64,000 nucleotides of DNA from Bifidobacterium aemilianum. Its GTDB lineage: Bacteria; Actinomycetota; Actinomycetes; Actinomycetales; Bifidobacteriaceae. Each line of letters begins with the position of its first letter. Position 1 is the stretch's first letter. Location of the stretch: positions 248,001-312,000 of the forward strand of contig NZ_PDCG01000003.1 of assembly GCF_003315635.1 (NCBI RefSeq). The letters run 5' to 3'. Both the position numbers and the translations under genes were made by a program. Below are positions 16,631 through 25,179 of the stretch, in pieces. The notes beneath the pieces were generated by a model. That model did not search any database and had not been told where the DNA came from. It saw nothing but the letters and a program-made list of their open reading frames with translations.

Positions 16631-17475
16631 CATCCATCATCGAAGTTGAGGATTTCTCCTTCCGCTACCGCAATGCCAGCAGCGCCGCCCTGCGCCATCT
16701 GAGCTTCGAGGTGGAGAGGGGGAGCTTCTTCTGCATCGTTGGGGCCAACGGTTCGGGGAAATCGACCCTCTGCAACGCCTTGGTCGGCTTGATACCCCAT
16801 TACTTTGTGGGCCGCAGCGGTGGTGGAATCAGGGTCAAGGGCAACCAGGTGGCCGACACCAGTATCCCTGAGCTCTCCAAGCATATCGGCTTGGTTTTTC
16901 AAAATCCCTTCAACCAGTTGTCCTATACGGCCGGGACTGTTGCCGAGGAGCTTGCCTACGGCTTGGGCAACCATGGTGTTCCCCGTGAGCTCATGGAGGA
17001 GAAGGTCCGCCAGGTGGCTGCCCTCATGCACTTGGAATCGGTCATCGACAAGAACCCCCTGGAGTTGTCGGGCGGGCAGGTGCAGCGGGTCGCCTTCGGG
17101 TCCACCTTCATCATGGAGCCTGATATTTTGGTGCTCGATGAGTGCACGGCCCAGCTCGACCCCTTGGGCAGTGAGGAGATCTTCGACATCGTCAAGCGCC
17201 TCAACGACCGTGGCATCACGGTGGTCATGGTTGACCATGATATGGAGAGGGTCGCCCGCTGCGCCGACCAGGTCATGGTGCTCGATGGAGGCAGGCTGGT
17301 GGCCATCGGCAGTCCGCAGGAGGTTCTCTCGGATCCCCGCACCATGGACCACGGTGTCGACCTGCCGGACTTTGCCAAGCTGTCCCTGGCTCTGCAGGCG
17401 GAGGGGTACCCGGTGGACCGCATCCATACAACGGAAGAGCCCACCGTCTCCATGGTCAAGGAGCTGCTCTCATGA
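16627..17475 (+). CDS. ECF transporter ATPase A1
   Basis: ABC ATPase of the energy-coupling module. Walker A GANGSGKST, Q-loop VFQNPFNQL, intact signature LELSGGQVQRVAFG, Walker B ILVLDECTAQLD and switch His in MVDHDMERV are all present. ATG 16627 overlaps the EcfT stop and has GGGGAGGTGG just upstream, so the upstream in-frame ATG at 16612 is not needed. It pairs with the adjacent second ATPase to form a heterodimer on EcfT. C-terminal residues 230-282 follow the usual EcfA extension. Confidence 0.92.
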   Translation: MTSIIEVEDFSFRYRNASSAALRHLSFEVERGSFFCIVGANGSGKSTLCNALVGLIPHYFVGRSGGGIRVKGNQVADTSIPELSKHIGLVFQNPFNQLSYTAGTVAEELAYGLGNHGVPRELMEEKVRQVAALMHLESVIDKNPLELSGGQVQRVAFGSTFIMEPDILVLDECTAQLDPLGSEEIFDIVKRLNDRGITVVMVDHDMERVARCADQVMVLDGGRLVAIGSPQEVLSDPRTMDHGVDLPDFAKLSLALQAEGYPVDRIHTTEEPTVSMVKELLS

Positions 17476-18281
17476 AGATCGAACTTCAGGAACTGGTCCA
17501 TAGCTACCCATCCGGTGACCGTGCCCTGGATGGGGTCAACCTGACCTTCGAAGGCCAGGAACCGGTGGCCATCATCGGTCAGAACGGTGCCGGCAAGACC
17601 ACGCTGGTCAAGCATTTGAATGGTATCCTGCGCCCCAGTTCGGGCCATGTGCTCATTGATGGCACTGACATAGAGACGGCCAGTACGGCCAAGTGGTCGG
17701 CGAAGCTTGGCTATATTTTCCAGAATCCCGATGACCAGCTCTTTCTGGAAAGCGTCCGTAAGGAATTCGAGTTCGGACCCCGGCAGATCGGTATGGGCCA
17801 GGAGGAGATTGACCGGCGGATGGAGAGGGTGGCCGATCTGGTTGGCCTTACGGGCAAGCTGGATACCCACCCCTTCGATCTTGGACCCACTGACAAGAAG
17901 TTCTGCACGATTGGTGCCGTGCTGATGATGAACACCCAGGTGGTCATCTTCGACGAGCCCACCTGTGGGCAGGACAAGGCGGGCAATGAGCGCCTGGGAC
18001 GTATCATCGCCGAACTGGGGCGACAGGGCAGGCTCTGCATCGCCATATCGCACGACATGAAGTTCGTCAGCACTAACTTTTCCCGGGTCGTCCTCATGTG
18101 CCAGGGCAAGGTCCTGCTCGACGGTCCCAAGGACCAGGTCTTCTCGCAGGAATCCGTGCTCAAGCAAGCATACGTGACTCCGCCGCCCCTGACTCGCGTG
18201 GCCCAGGAATCGGGGCTTGACCGGCCGGTCTTCACCGTGCCGGCCTTCATTGAGGCGGTCAAAGATGCTGGACAACATTGA
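17472..18281 (+). CDS. ECF transporter ATPase A2 with divergent signature motif
   Basis: Second ABC ATPase, 269 residues, overlapping the first by ATGA. Walker A GQNGAGKTT, Q-loop IFQNPDDQLF, Walker B VVIFDEPTCGQD and switch HisD in AISHDMKF are intact. The place of the LSGGQ signature reads FDLGPTDKKF, so the composite ATP site that uses this signature may be impaired or specialised. The partner ATPase has a normal signature, giving an asymmetric pair. A divergent signature may be a feature of one ECF subfamily rather than damage. Confidence 0.9.
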   Translation: MKIELQELVHSYPSGDRALDGVNLTFEGQEPVAIIGQNGAGKTTLVKHLNGILRPSSGHVLIDGTDIETASTAKWSAKLGYIFQNPDDQLFLESVRKEFEFGPRQIGMGQEEIDRRMERVADLVGLTGKLDTHPFDLGPTDKKFCTIGAVLMMNTQVVIFDEPTCGQDKAGNERLGRIIAELGRQGRLCIAISHDMKFVSTNFSRVVLMCQGKVLLDGPKDQVFSQESVLKQAYVTPPPLTRVAQESGLDRPVFTVPAFIEAVKDAGQH

Positions 18282-18399
18282 TTTCTATGGACCAGACCAG
18301 TCCATCGGAGCCGTGGTTCGCCTGAATAGGGCGGACTGTGGAGACATCTACCACATGGCCTTCCAGGGCCTTCGGCACAAGGCCGAGACTGACAGATAG
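18265..18399 (+). CDS. Small ORF of 44 residues, unknown
   Basis: Begins MLDNIDFYGPDQSIGAVVRL, overlaps the end of the A2 ATPase, and its TAG stop overlaps the ribosome-binding site of the next gene, so it fits a translationally coupled operon slot. GAGGCGG lies upstream at a plausible distance. No domain is recognised. Third codon positions are fairly GC-rich, as in real genes here. It could be a small transporter-associated protein or a gene remnant. Confidence 0.35.
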   Translation: MLDNIDFYGPDQSIGAVVRLNRADCGDIYHMAFQGLRHKAETDR

Positions 18400-18406
18400 G
18401 AGCAAG

Positions 18407-19357
18407 GTGAGCATTCTCAATTTCGGTTCGCTCAATATCGACTATGTATATGGTGTTGAGGAATTCGTTCGTGCGGGGCAGACCATCACCTCAAGGGACC
18501 TGGAGGTCTTCCCGGGCGGCAAGGGCCTCAACCAGTCCCTGGCCTTGAGCCGGGCTGGTGCACAGGTATGCCATGCGGGCCTGATCGGCCCTGACGGCTT
18601 CTTTCTTCGCAGCCTACTGGAGGAATCCGGCGTGGATGTGACTTGGGTCAGGAGCAGTGACCATGTGCGTTCAGGCAATGCCATCATCCAGAAGAACGCC
18701 AAGGGCGACAACTGCATCATTCTCTACAGCGGTGCCAACCGGGCCATCGGGAAGGACTATGTCGACCAGGTCCTGGACCATTACGGCCCCGGCGACTGGC
18801 TGCTCCTGCAGAACGAGACCAGCCAACTCTCCACCATGATCACCAAGGCCAAAGAACGGGGCATGACCATCATCCTCAACCCCTCACCGGCGGATGACAA
18901 GCTCCTGGATGTTGATCTTGATGCCATCGACTGCTTCGTGCTCAACGGGGGTGAGGCTGCCATTTTGGTGGGTTCGGACGGTGATGGGCAGGAATTGGCC
19001 CAGGCCATGCACAAGCGTTTCCCCAGGGCCCGCATCGTGCTGACCCTGGGGGAGAAGGGCTCGATCATGATCCAGGAGGGTCGGTTGATCAGCCAGGAAG
19101 CCTACCGGGTCCCCACTGTTGATACGACCGCTGCCGGCGACACCTTCACTGGCTACCTGCTGGCTGGACTCATGCAGGGCGGCCCGGCCGAGGAGGCTCT
19201 GGACCTGGCCGCAAGGGCCTCGGCCATGGCTGTCTCCAAGTCGGGGGCTGCCCCCTCGATTCCCCTGATCGAGGACGTCAGGCGCTTTGAAGTCCCAGAG
19301 CCTGGCAGTGACCCGAAGATGACCATGCAGATGGCCGCAACGACAAGCAAGGAGTAA
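18407..19357 (+). CDS. Ribokinase-like PfkB carbohydrate kinase
   Basis: 316 residues. PfkB marks: LNFGSLNIDYVY at the N-terminus, VFPGGKGLNQSLALSRAGAQ substrate loop, TLGEKGS, and catalytic DTTAAGDTFTGYLLAG. GTG 18407 is chosen as start because AGGAG sits at 18398-18402; the long upstream extension in the same frame reads through the small ORF and is not conserved-looking. It lies between the ECF transporter and a nucleoside hydrolase, so it probably phosphorylates ribose released from nucleosides, although a nucleoside kinase role is possible. It is one of three ribokinase-type domains within 20 kb. Confidence 0.9.
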   Translation: MSILNFGSLNIDYVYGVEEFVRAGQTITSRDLEVFPGGKGLNQSLALSRAGAQVCHAGLIGPDGFFLRSLLEESGVDVTWVRSSDHVRSGNAIIQKNAKGDNCIILYSGANRAIGKDYVDQVLDHYGPGDWLLLQNETSQLSTMITKAKERGMTIILNPSPADDKLLDVDLDAIDCFVLNGGEAAILVGSDGDGQELAQAMHKRFPRARIVLTLGEKGSIMIQEGRLISQEAYRVPTVDTTAAGDTFTGYLLAGLMQGGPAEEALDLAARASAMAVSKSGAAPSIPLIEDVRRFEVPEPGSDPKMTMQMAATTSKE

Positions 19358-19365
19358 GGAAGCAC

Positions 19366-20289
19366 ATGACCAGACCACTTATCATCGACACCGATCCCGG
19401 CATAGACGACGCCGCCGCCATAGCCCTGCTGGTGGATGACCCCAGCGTGGACATCAAGCTGATCGCCTCGGTGTCCGGAAACGTGGGCGTGGGCCATACG
19501 ACCAATAACGCCCTGAAGCTCCTGACCTTCCTCGGCCGCCGCATTCCCGTGGCCCGTGGCGCCGCGGCCCCTCTGATGAGGGCCAACCGTTTCGCCACTG
19601 AGGCTCACGGCAAATCAGGCATGGGCGCCTTCGTCTTCCCTGAGCCGGACCAGAGTCTCCTGACCGAGAGCAACGCCATCATGGAGGAACGTCGGGTCCT
19701 GATGGACAGCGAGGAGCCGGTCAGCATCCTGACCCTGGGTCCTCTGACCAACATTGCCCTGTTGCTGGCCACCTTCCCGGAGGTCAAGGAGCACATCGAC
19801 CGGATCGTTATGATGGGCGGCTCCACCGGGCGCGGCAACATCGGCGTCTATGGGGAGTTCAACATCTCCGTGGACCCAGAGGCGGCCAAGATGGTCTTTC
19901 GTTCGGGTCTGCCCATCACCATGGTCGGCTTGGATATTGGCCGCAAGGCCCACCTGGTCGTTGAGGACCTTGACGCCCTGGAGGCCTCCGGCGAGGTCGG
20001 CGGCATGATCGGCGCCCTCTTCCGCTCCTATGACGGCGGCCACATCGAGGAGGGCATCAAGATGTACGACCCCTCCGCCGCCCTGGCCCTGGTCGAGCCC
20101 GACCTCTTCGAGCTCAGGCCGGCCTTCGTGGACGTGGAGATCTCCAGCCCGCTGACCATGGGGGCGACCGTGGTCGATTATGACGGCATCATCAACGATG
20201 CCAAGAACACAGATGTTTGCGTCGATGTGAACGTGGACCGGTTCCGTAAGACCTTCGTGGACCGTGTTTGCGCCGTACGGCGCAAGTAA
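19366..20289 (+). CDS. Nucleoside hydrolase (inosine-uridine preferring type)
   Basis: Hydrolyses ribonucleosides to base and ribose. It begins MTRPLIIDTDPGIDDAAAI, the DTDPGIDD calcium/ribose-binding signature; SGNVGVGHTTNNALKLL, the central LGPLTNIALLLATFP and VMMGGS are further family marks, and a late Asp (MYDPSAALALV) completes the site. 307 residues is normal for the family. It starts nine bases after the ribokinase stop, so it belongs to the same operon, and is followed at once by an MFS carrier. Confidence 0.92.
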   Translation: MTRPLIIDTDPGIDDAAAIALLVDDPSVDIKLIASVSGNVGVGHTTNNALKLLTFLGRRIPVARGAAAPLMRANRFATEAHGKSGMGAFVFPEPDQSLLTESNAIMEERRVLMDSEEPVSILTLGPLTNIALLLATFPEVKEHIDRIVMMGGSTGRGNIGVYGEFNISVDPEAAKMVFRSGLPITMVGLDIGRKAHLVVEDLDALEASGEVGGMIGALFRSYDGGHIEEGIKMYDPSAALALVEPDLFELRPAFVDVEISSPLTMGATVVDYDGIINDAKNTDVCVDVNVDRFRKTFVDRVCAVRRK

Positions 20290-20323
20290 GACCAATACAT
20301 ACCATTGGAAAGGAAAAAAGGTA

Positions 20324-21772
20324 ATGACTGACACCGCCGCAACCGTGGAGGCGAGCAACGGGATTCCCGTCCCCGAGGAGGGGACGCCCGAATTCGCCGA
20401 GATGAACAAGATGACGCGGGTGGCCATCCCCATTGTTCTGATCATTTTCACCCTGGGTGTGCTGCAACAGCAGGCCTTCGGCATGATCTACGTCAACATC
20501 GGCAAGCAGCTTGGCCAAAGTGGCCTGGCCCCCCTGATCACCTCCCTGCCCGGCATTGTTCTGGGTATCGTCTGTGTAATCTACGGTTCCCTGGGTGACT
20601 TCGTCTCCCTGAAGAAGATGATGATCCTTGGCACCATAGTCTTCGTGCTTGGCTCCATTCTCGGCTGCTTCGGCACCTTCAACATCTGGATCGTCATCGC
20701 CGCCCGCGTCCTGCAGTCGGCCGGTTGGCAGGTCTCCGGGTCCATCTTCCTGGTCCTGGTCTCCAAGTATGTCGAGAAGAAGAAGCGCGTGATCTGGTAC
20801 GGCGTCTTCGTGGCTGTCTTCCGTTTCTCCGCTGCCCTGGGCGTTTTCCTGGCCGGCTACATGACCCTGCTTGATTGGCGCTGGCTCTTCGGCATCGGTG
20901 TCATTGCGGTCTTCTTCATCCCCGTCCTGGCCAAGAACCTGCCCGACCAGCACGCCAAGGGTGCCCACATCGACGGCATCGGCTTTACCCTGATCGGCCT
21001 CTTCGCCGCAGCGGTCACCATGTTCTTCACCGATATGAACTGGGGCTGGGGCATCGCCTGCATCGTGACCCTGGTCGCCTTCATCGTCTACATCAACAAG
21101 GCGAAGGCCCCCTTCATCACACCCAAGATGCTGACCAACCCGGCCTTCGCCATGACCATGACCGTCATTTTCATCGGCTACTTCTTCAGCTACACCCTGA
21201 ATGCCGGTGTCAACGCCATTGGTCTGAATGTCTATGGCATCGACTCCTCCAAGGTCTCCAACCTACTGGTCTGGTCCATCATCCTGGCGGGCATCATGGG
21301 CTTCGCCGCTGGTCCCATCATCCAGAAGATCGGCCGCAAGGCCTCGGTCATCCTGGCCCTGGCCTGCATGGGCGGCGGCCTGATTGTCATCGCCTTCCTG
21401 ATTCCCGCCGGCAAGTTCTGGGCTCTGGCAGTGGCACCCTGCATCTACTACTTCGGCACCTCCTTCTTCTACCAGCCAATCGTCGACACGGCCACCCTGA
21501 CCGTGGAGGCGGAGGAATCCGGTCGTGCCCTGGGCTTCAATGATCTGATTCAGGCCATCACCGGTTCCATTGGTGTGGCCCTCTTCGGCCAGCTCATGGC
21601 CAAGGGTTCCATGGGCGGCGGCAGCCTGGCGGGTACCTCCACCGGCCTGGCCTCCACCTATGCCAACGTCTTCATGATCGGTGGCGTCATCATCCTGGTG
21701 GCCATGGTCATCTTCATCTGCTCCATGAAGATGATCTACGGTCATTCCCGCGTGGCGGAGGAAGAGCAGTAA
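20324..21772 (+). CDS. MFS transporter, first of two paralogues
   Basis: 482 residues with many hydrophobic segments (about 14 by eye, as in the DHA2-like group). GSLGDFVSLKKMMILGTIVF is the loop 2-3 motif of major facilitators. ATG 20324 follows a purine-rich ribosome-binding site (GGAAAGG and AAGG); an earlier in-frame start at 20264 lies inside the hydrolase. It sits directly after the nucleoside hydrolase and resembles the second MFS gene at 23050, each paired with a hydrolase. A nucleoside or nucleobase substrate is inferred from this pairing only; drug export is the alternative. Confidence 0.85.
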   Translation: MTDTAATVEASNGIPVPEEGTPEFAEMNKMTRVAIPIVLIIFTLGVLQQQAFGMIYVNIGKQLGQSGLAPLITSLPGIVLGIVCVIYGSLGDFVSLKKMMILGTIVFVLGSILGCFGTFNIWIVIAARVLQSAGWQVSGSIFLVLVSKYVEKKKRVIWYGVFVAVFRFSAALGVFLAGYMTLLDWRWLFGIGVIAVFFIPVLAKNLPDQHAKGAHIDGIGFTLIGLFAAAVTMFFTDMNWGWGIACIVTLVAFIVYINKAKAPFITPKMLTNPAFAMTMTVIFIGYFFSYTLNAGVNAIGLNVYGIDSSKVSNLLVWSIILAGIMGFAAGPIIQKIGRKASVILALACMGGGLIVIAFLIPAGKFWALAVAPCIYYFGTSFFYQPIVDTATLTVEAEESGRALGFNDLIQAITGSIGVALFGQLMAKGSMGGGSLAGTSTGLASTYANVFMIGGVIILVAMVIFICSMKMIYGHSRVAEEEQ

Positions 21773-21794
21773 ACAGTCCTCATAGGCTGAGTCC

Positions 21795-21830
21795 GGAGGG
21801 GCCCCTGACGCTATGGTCAGGGGCCCCTCC
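21795..21830 (+). terminator. Strong hairpin after first MFS gene
   Basis: A 15-bp perfect stem (GGAGGGGCCCCTGAC, 21795-21809, with its complement at 21816-21830) and a 6-base loop, 23 bases after the stop. No long T-run follows, so it may act as a terminator or an mRNA stabiliser. Confidence 0.65.
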
Positions 21831-21965
21831 GCTGTCTTCCGCCAGCAGAATGCCCTCCGCCTTGGCCGGGCGTGGCTCTTCGGTAGACCTAAAGATAGAG
21901 TGATGCATGGAGGCCATTGGTTCTGGTTGGGTCTCTGGACACCTACAAGAAACTGAGGTGAGACA

Positions 21966-22922
21966 ATGAGAAAACTAATCCTGGATCTAGACACTGGCGT
22001 CGATGACACGCTGGCCATTTCATATGCCCTGGGCAGTCCCGAAGTCGAGCTCATCGGTATTACGGGCACCTACGGCAATGTCCTCCTGGAGCAGGGGATC
22101 CGCAACGATCTGGCCATCACCGACCTTCTGGGTCACCCTGAGGTCAAGGTCTACAAGGGGCTGCCCCATGCCAGCACCAGCGATTCCTTCCAGGTGCTTC
22201 CCATCTCGGAGTTCATCCACGGCAAGAACGGCATCGGCGATGTGCGGATTCCTGATTCCAACCGTGAGCCGGAGACCGAGTCGGCCATCGACTTCATCAT
22301 CGACGCGGCCAAGACCTATGGCAAGGACCTGATCTACGTGCCCACCGGCCCCATGACCAACATCGCGGCCGCCCTTAGGACGGCCCCGGAGATCAAGGAC
22401 CAGATCGGCAAGATCGTGCTGATGGGCGGTGCCCTGACCGTCTGCGGCAATGTGTCTCCCTGGGCAGAAGCCAATATCTCCCAGGATCCAGACGCCGCCA
22501 ACGAGCTCTTCCGCTCAGGGGCCCCGACCACCATGATTGGCCTGGACGTCACCCTGCAGACCCTGCTGACCTACAAGGAAACCCAGCGCTGGCGCGATCT
22601 GGGCACTCCGGCGGCCAAGTTTCTCGCCGACATGACCGACTTCTACATCAAAGCCTACGAGACCACCTCGCCCCACCTGGGCGGCTGCGGTCTGCACGAT
22701 CCGCTGGCCGTCGGTGTGGCTGTTGACCCCAGCCTGGTCACCACCCTGCCCATCAACATGCAGGTCGACGTGGAGGGTGCCACCCGTGGCCGCACCATCG
22801 GTGACAACACCCGCCTCAACGACCCGGTCAAGACCATGGAGGTCGCCGTGCAGGTGGATGTGCCGCGCTTCCTCAAGGAGTTCATGGACCGTATCGGTGG
22901 ACTGGCTGCCCAGGCCAAGTAG
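21966..22922 (+). CDS. Nucleoside hydrolase, second copy
   Basis: 318 residues. The N-terminal signature is LILDLDTGVDDTLAISYALG, a DxDxGxDD variant with Leu in place of Thr; GTYGNVLLEQGIRNDL, VPTGPMTNIAAAL, VLMGGAL and the late GGCGLHDPLAVGVA complete the family pattern. GAGGTGAGAC precedes the ATG. It is less than half identical to the first hydrolase by eye, so base preference may differ. It follows a strong hairpin and probably starts its own transcript with the second MFS carrier. Confidence 0.9.
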   Translation: MRKLILDLDTGVDDTLAISYALGSPEVELIGITGTYGNVLLEQGIRNDLAITDLLGHPEVKVYKGLPHASTSDSFQVLPISEFIHGKNGIGDVRIPDSNREPETESAIDFIIDAAKTYGKDLIYVPTGPMTNIAAALRTAPEIKDQIGKIVLMGGALTVCGNVSPWAEANISQDPDAANELFRSGAPTTMIGLDVTLQTLLTYKETQRWRDLGTPAAKFLADMTDFYIKAYETTSPHLGGCGLHDPLAVGVAVDPSLVTTLPINMQVDVEGATRGRTIGDNTRLNDPVKTMEVAVQVDVPRFLKEFMDRIGGLAAQAK

Positions 22923-23049
22923 GGCAGCCGGGGCAGAGGCACGCCTTGAGCCCCAGACATAACCGCAGGGCGGTCAGCAGCATGCCGGGCCTGCGGGCAA
23001 CGAGATGGAGTAGTTTCCCTAAGCGTCACAGCAAAGGACAAGAGAGAAC

Positions 23050-24462
23050 ATGACTGAGTCCATAACCACAGCGGCCGTCGATCCCTTCGACGACCCGGAG
23101 ACCAGCAACAAGATGGCCGTCAGGGCCCTGATTTTCCTGCTGATCACCTTTATTCTTGGCACCTTGTGCCTCCAGGGCTTCAACCTGGTCTTCCAGCAGG
23201 TCGGCAAGGATGTGGGTGCCGTCCAGCAGGCCTCACTGATCACGGCCTTGCCGAGCATCGTCTTGGGCATCGTCTGCTTCATCTACGGGTCGCTGGGAGA
23301 CTTCGTCTCCTTGAAGAAGCTGGTGGTCGGCGGTCTGGCCGTCCTCTTCGTCGGCTCCATCTTCGGGTTCGTAGCCAACTTCTTCTTCGACGCCAACCTC
23401 TGGACCGTCATCATCGCCCGTATCCTGCAGACGGCGGGCGAGCAGGTGGCCGGCTCGGTTTACCTGGTCATCACGACCAAGTACCTCAAGCCCTCCCTCA
23501 AGGTGGTCTTCTTCGGCCTGTTCACCGCCGGCTACCAACTTTCCGCGGCCATCGGCGTCTTCGCTGCCGGCCTCCTAAGCTCCATAGCCTGGCAGTACCT
23601 CTTCCTGATTCCCGCGGTGACCATCTTCTTCATGCCGGTCCTCCTGCGCTGCCTGCCCTCCAAGAGCGGCAACGGCGAGAAGGTGGATTGGCTGGGCTTC
23701 ACCATCTTCGGTCTGGCCACCGCCTTCCTGACCCTTTTCTTCTCCTATTCCAAGTGGTGGCTGCTGCTGGTTGCGGTGGTGCTCTTCGCCGGTTTCGCCG
23801 TGTACATCAACAAGGCCCAGAACCCCTTCGTCACTCCAGCCTTCTTTAAGAACATCCGCTGGATCATGGCTATCTGCCTGATTCTGGTCTTCTACTTCAA
23901 CAACTACTGCATGTCGCCCATCTTCAACGCCATCTGCCGTGACGTCTTCGGCATCACCAACTCGGCCACGGTCTCCATGCATATCGTCTGGGCCTTCCTG
24001 GTTGCCGCCTTCTTCGGCACCACCTCCGGCGCCATCGTCGACAAGATCGGTCGGCAGACCACACTTATCATCGCAGCCTGCCTCATGATCGTCGGATTCG
24101 CCGGTTCCGCCTTCGTGATCTCCACCGGCATCATTGCGCTGACCCTCATGGCCTGCGTCTTCTACGCCGGTGTCGGTCTCATGTACTCCCCGGTGGTCTC
24201 CACCGTGCTGGACACCCTCCCCAAGGAGCAGTCCGGCCGTGGCGTGGGCATGAACGACCTGGTCATGAACGTGACCGGTTCCATCGGCATCGCCATCTTC
24301 GGTGGTCTCATGTCCAGCGACGCCCTGGCCGGGGGCAGCCTGGTGGGCGTGACCGGTCACCAGGCGGTGTACAGCAACCTGCTGCTGATCGCTGCGGCCA
24401 TTGCCCTGCTTGGCCTGGTCATCTACTTGGCCTTCCGCAAGAGGATCTACGCGGAGAATTAG
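23050..24462 (+). CDS. MFS transporter, second paralogue
   Basis: 470 residues, many membrane segments, closely related to the first MFS protein: both share IVLGIVCxIYGSLGDFVSLKK and a late GxNDLxxxxTGSIGxALFG-like region. It follows the second nucleoside hydrolase by 127 bases and ends at a clear terminator. The repeated hydrolase-MFS pairing suggests duplication of a two-gene unit for nucleoside use. The actual substrate is unproven. Confidence 0.85.
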   Translation: MTESITTAAVDPFDDPETSNKMAVRALIFLLITFILGTLCLQGFNLVFQQVGKDVGAVQQASLITALPSIVLGIVCFIYGSLGDFVSLKKLVVGGLAVLFVGSIFGFVANFFFDANLWTVIIARILQTAGEQVAGSVYLVITTKYLKPSLKVVFFGLFTAGYQLSAAIGVFAAGLLSSIAWQYLFLIPAVTIFFMPVLLRCLPSKSGNGEKVDWLGFTIFGLATAFLTLFFSYSKWWLLLVAVVLFAGFAVYINKAQNPFVTPAFFKNIRWIMAICLILVFYFNNYCMSPIFNAICRDVFGITNSATVSMHIVWAFLVAAFFGTTSGAIVDKIGRQTTLIIAACLMIVGFAGSAFVISTGIIALTLMACVFYAGVGLMYSPVVSTVLDTLPKEQSGRGVGMNDLVMNVTGSIGIAIFGGLMSSDALAGGSLVGVTGHQAVYSNLLLIAAAIALLGLVIYLAFRKRIYAEN

Positions 24463-24480
24463 TCGATACCACACTGACCT

Positions 24481-24526
24481 ATGTGGCTGGCAAGGGTGAG
24501 CTTCCCCTGCCAGCCACATTTGTTTG
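24481..24526 (+). terminator. Intrinsic-type terminator after second MFS gene
   Basis: ATGTGGCTGGCA (24481-24492) pairs perfectly with 24508-24519, followed by TTGTTTG. It ends the nucleoside cluster. Confidence 0.75.
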
Positions 24527-24890
24527 TGGCGGCCGGCCTGGGTTGTAGAGCCATTCGCTGTAGTTGGTCGCGGGTGACCAGCTCCAGACCCTGCTCATTG
24601 GTGTGAGGGTCCATCAGTCGGGTCCGGCGTGGGGAGGTCGGGTCTACCGACGAGAACTGGTTCGGGTTTTGCCCATATTGCCTGCATGGCTACTGGCTCA
24701 ATGACGAGCCATTGTTGCGGTTTGGGCATGTTGCTGCGGGTGTGCGCCTGTGGCCAGGAAGCCCTCATTGTCTTGCTCCCAACGCCATTCAGGCAAGGCC
24801 TACCTTCCGGCTGTGGCTATAGGCTTGCTGCGGTTTCCCCGCAGGATTAAAGCATGTCGGATTTGCGGAATATGAAGATGAGGGTATAAG

Positions 24891-24912
24891 ATTGCGGAAA
24901 CGTTACCGCAAT
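24891..24912. promoter_or_regulatory. LacI-family operator candidate
   Basis: A 22-bp inverted repeat with arms ATTGCGG and CCGCAAT around a centre containing AACGTT, the usual core of LacI-family sites. A second AACGTT-centred site (GAGAACGTTATGAC) lies near 24950. Only one symmetric position mismatches in the first site. Confidence 0.6.
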
Positions 24913-24962
24913 GGGGCAGCATTCATTATTCCCTATTTGTGAGAACGTTATGACATACCAAG

Positions 24963-24990
24963 ATGTGAATATGAGCGCGCATGTTCACAT
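24963..24990. promoter_or_regulatory. 28-bp inverted repeat upstream of rbsR
   Basis: Outer arms ATGTGAA and TTCACAT, centre GCGC; 12 of 14 symmetric positions match. It may be a further operator or a leader hairpin before the regulator gene. Confidence 0.45.
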
Positions 24991-25179
24991 CGCCAACAAG
25001 GAAGCTGAAGGCGGTGGTCGTCAGGCCGCTGCATCAAGTGGAAACAAGGGAGATTCCAAACCATGCCAGCAGAAGAGACATAGAAACCAGAAGTCGGTCA
25101 TAGCGCCGAATCCGAGCAAGGGGTCAAGACCCTATCTGTTCCAGATGATAAGTTTCAGCAATGAGGGGAGGTGTGAACA

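Larger units (their letters stand above)
24527..25179. other. Intergenic region upstream of rbsR with operators
   Basis: About 650 bases without a credible gene; the short open frames found have no recognisable domain. The right-hand part carries inverted repeats, listed separately, that fit LacI-family control of the ribose genes. Confidence 0.5.
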
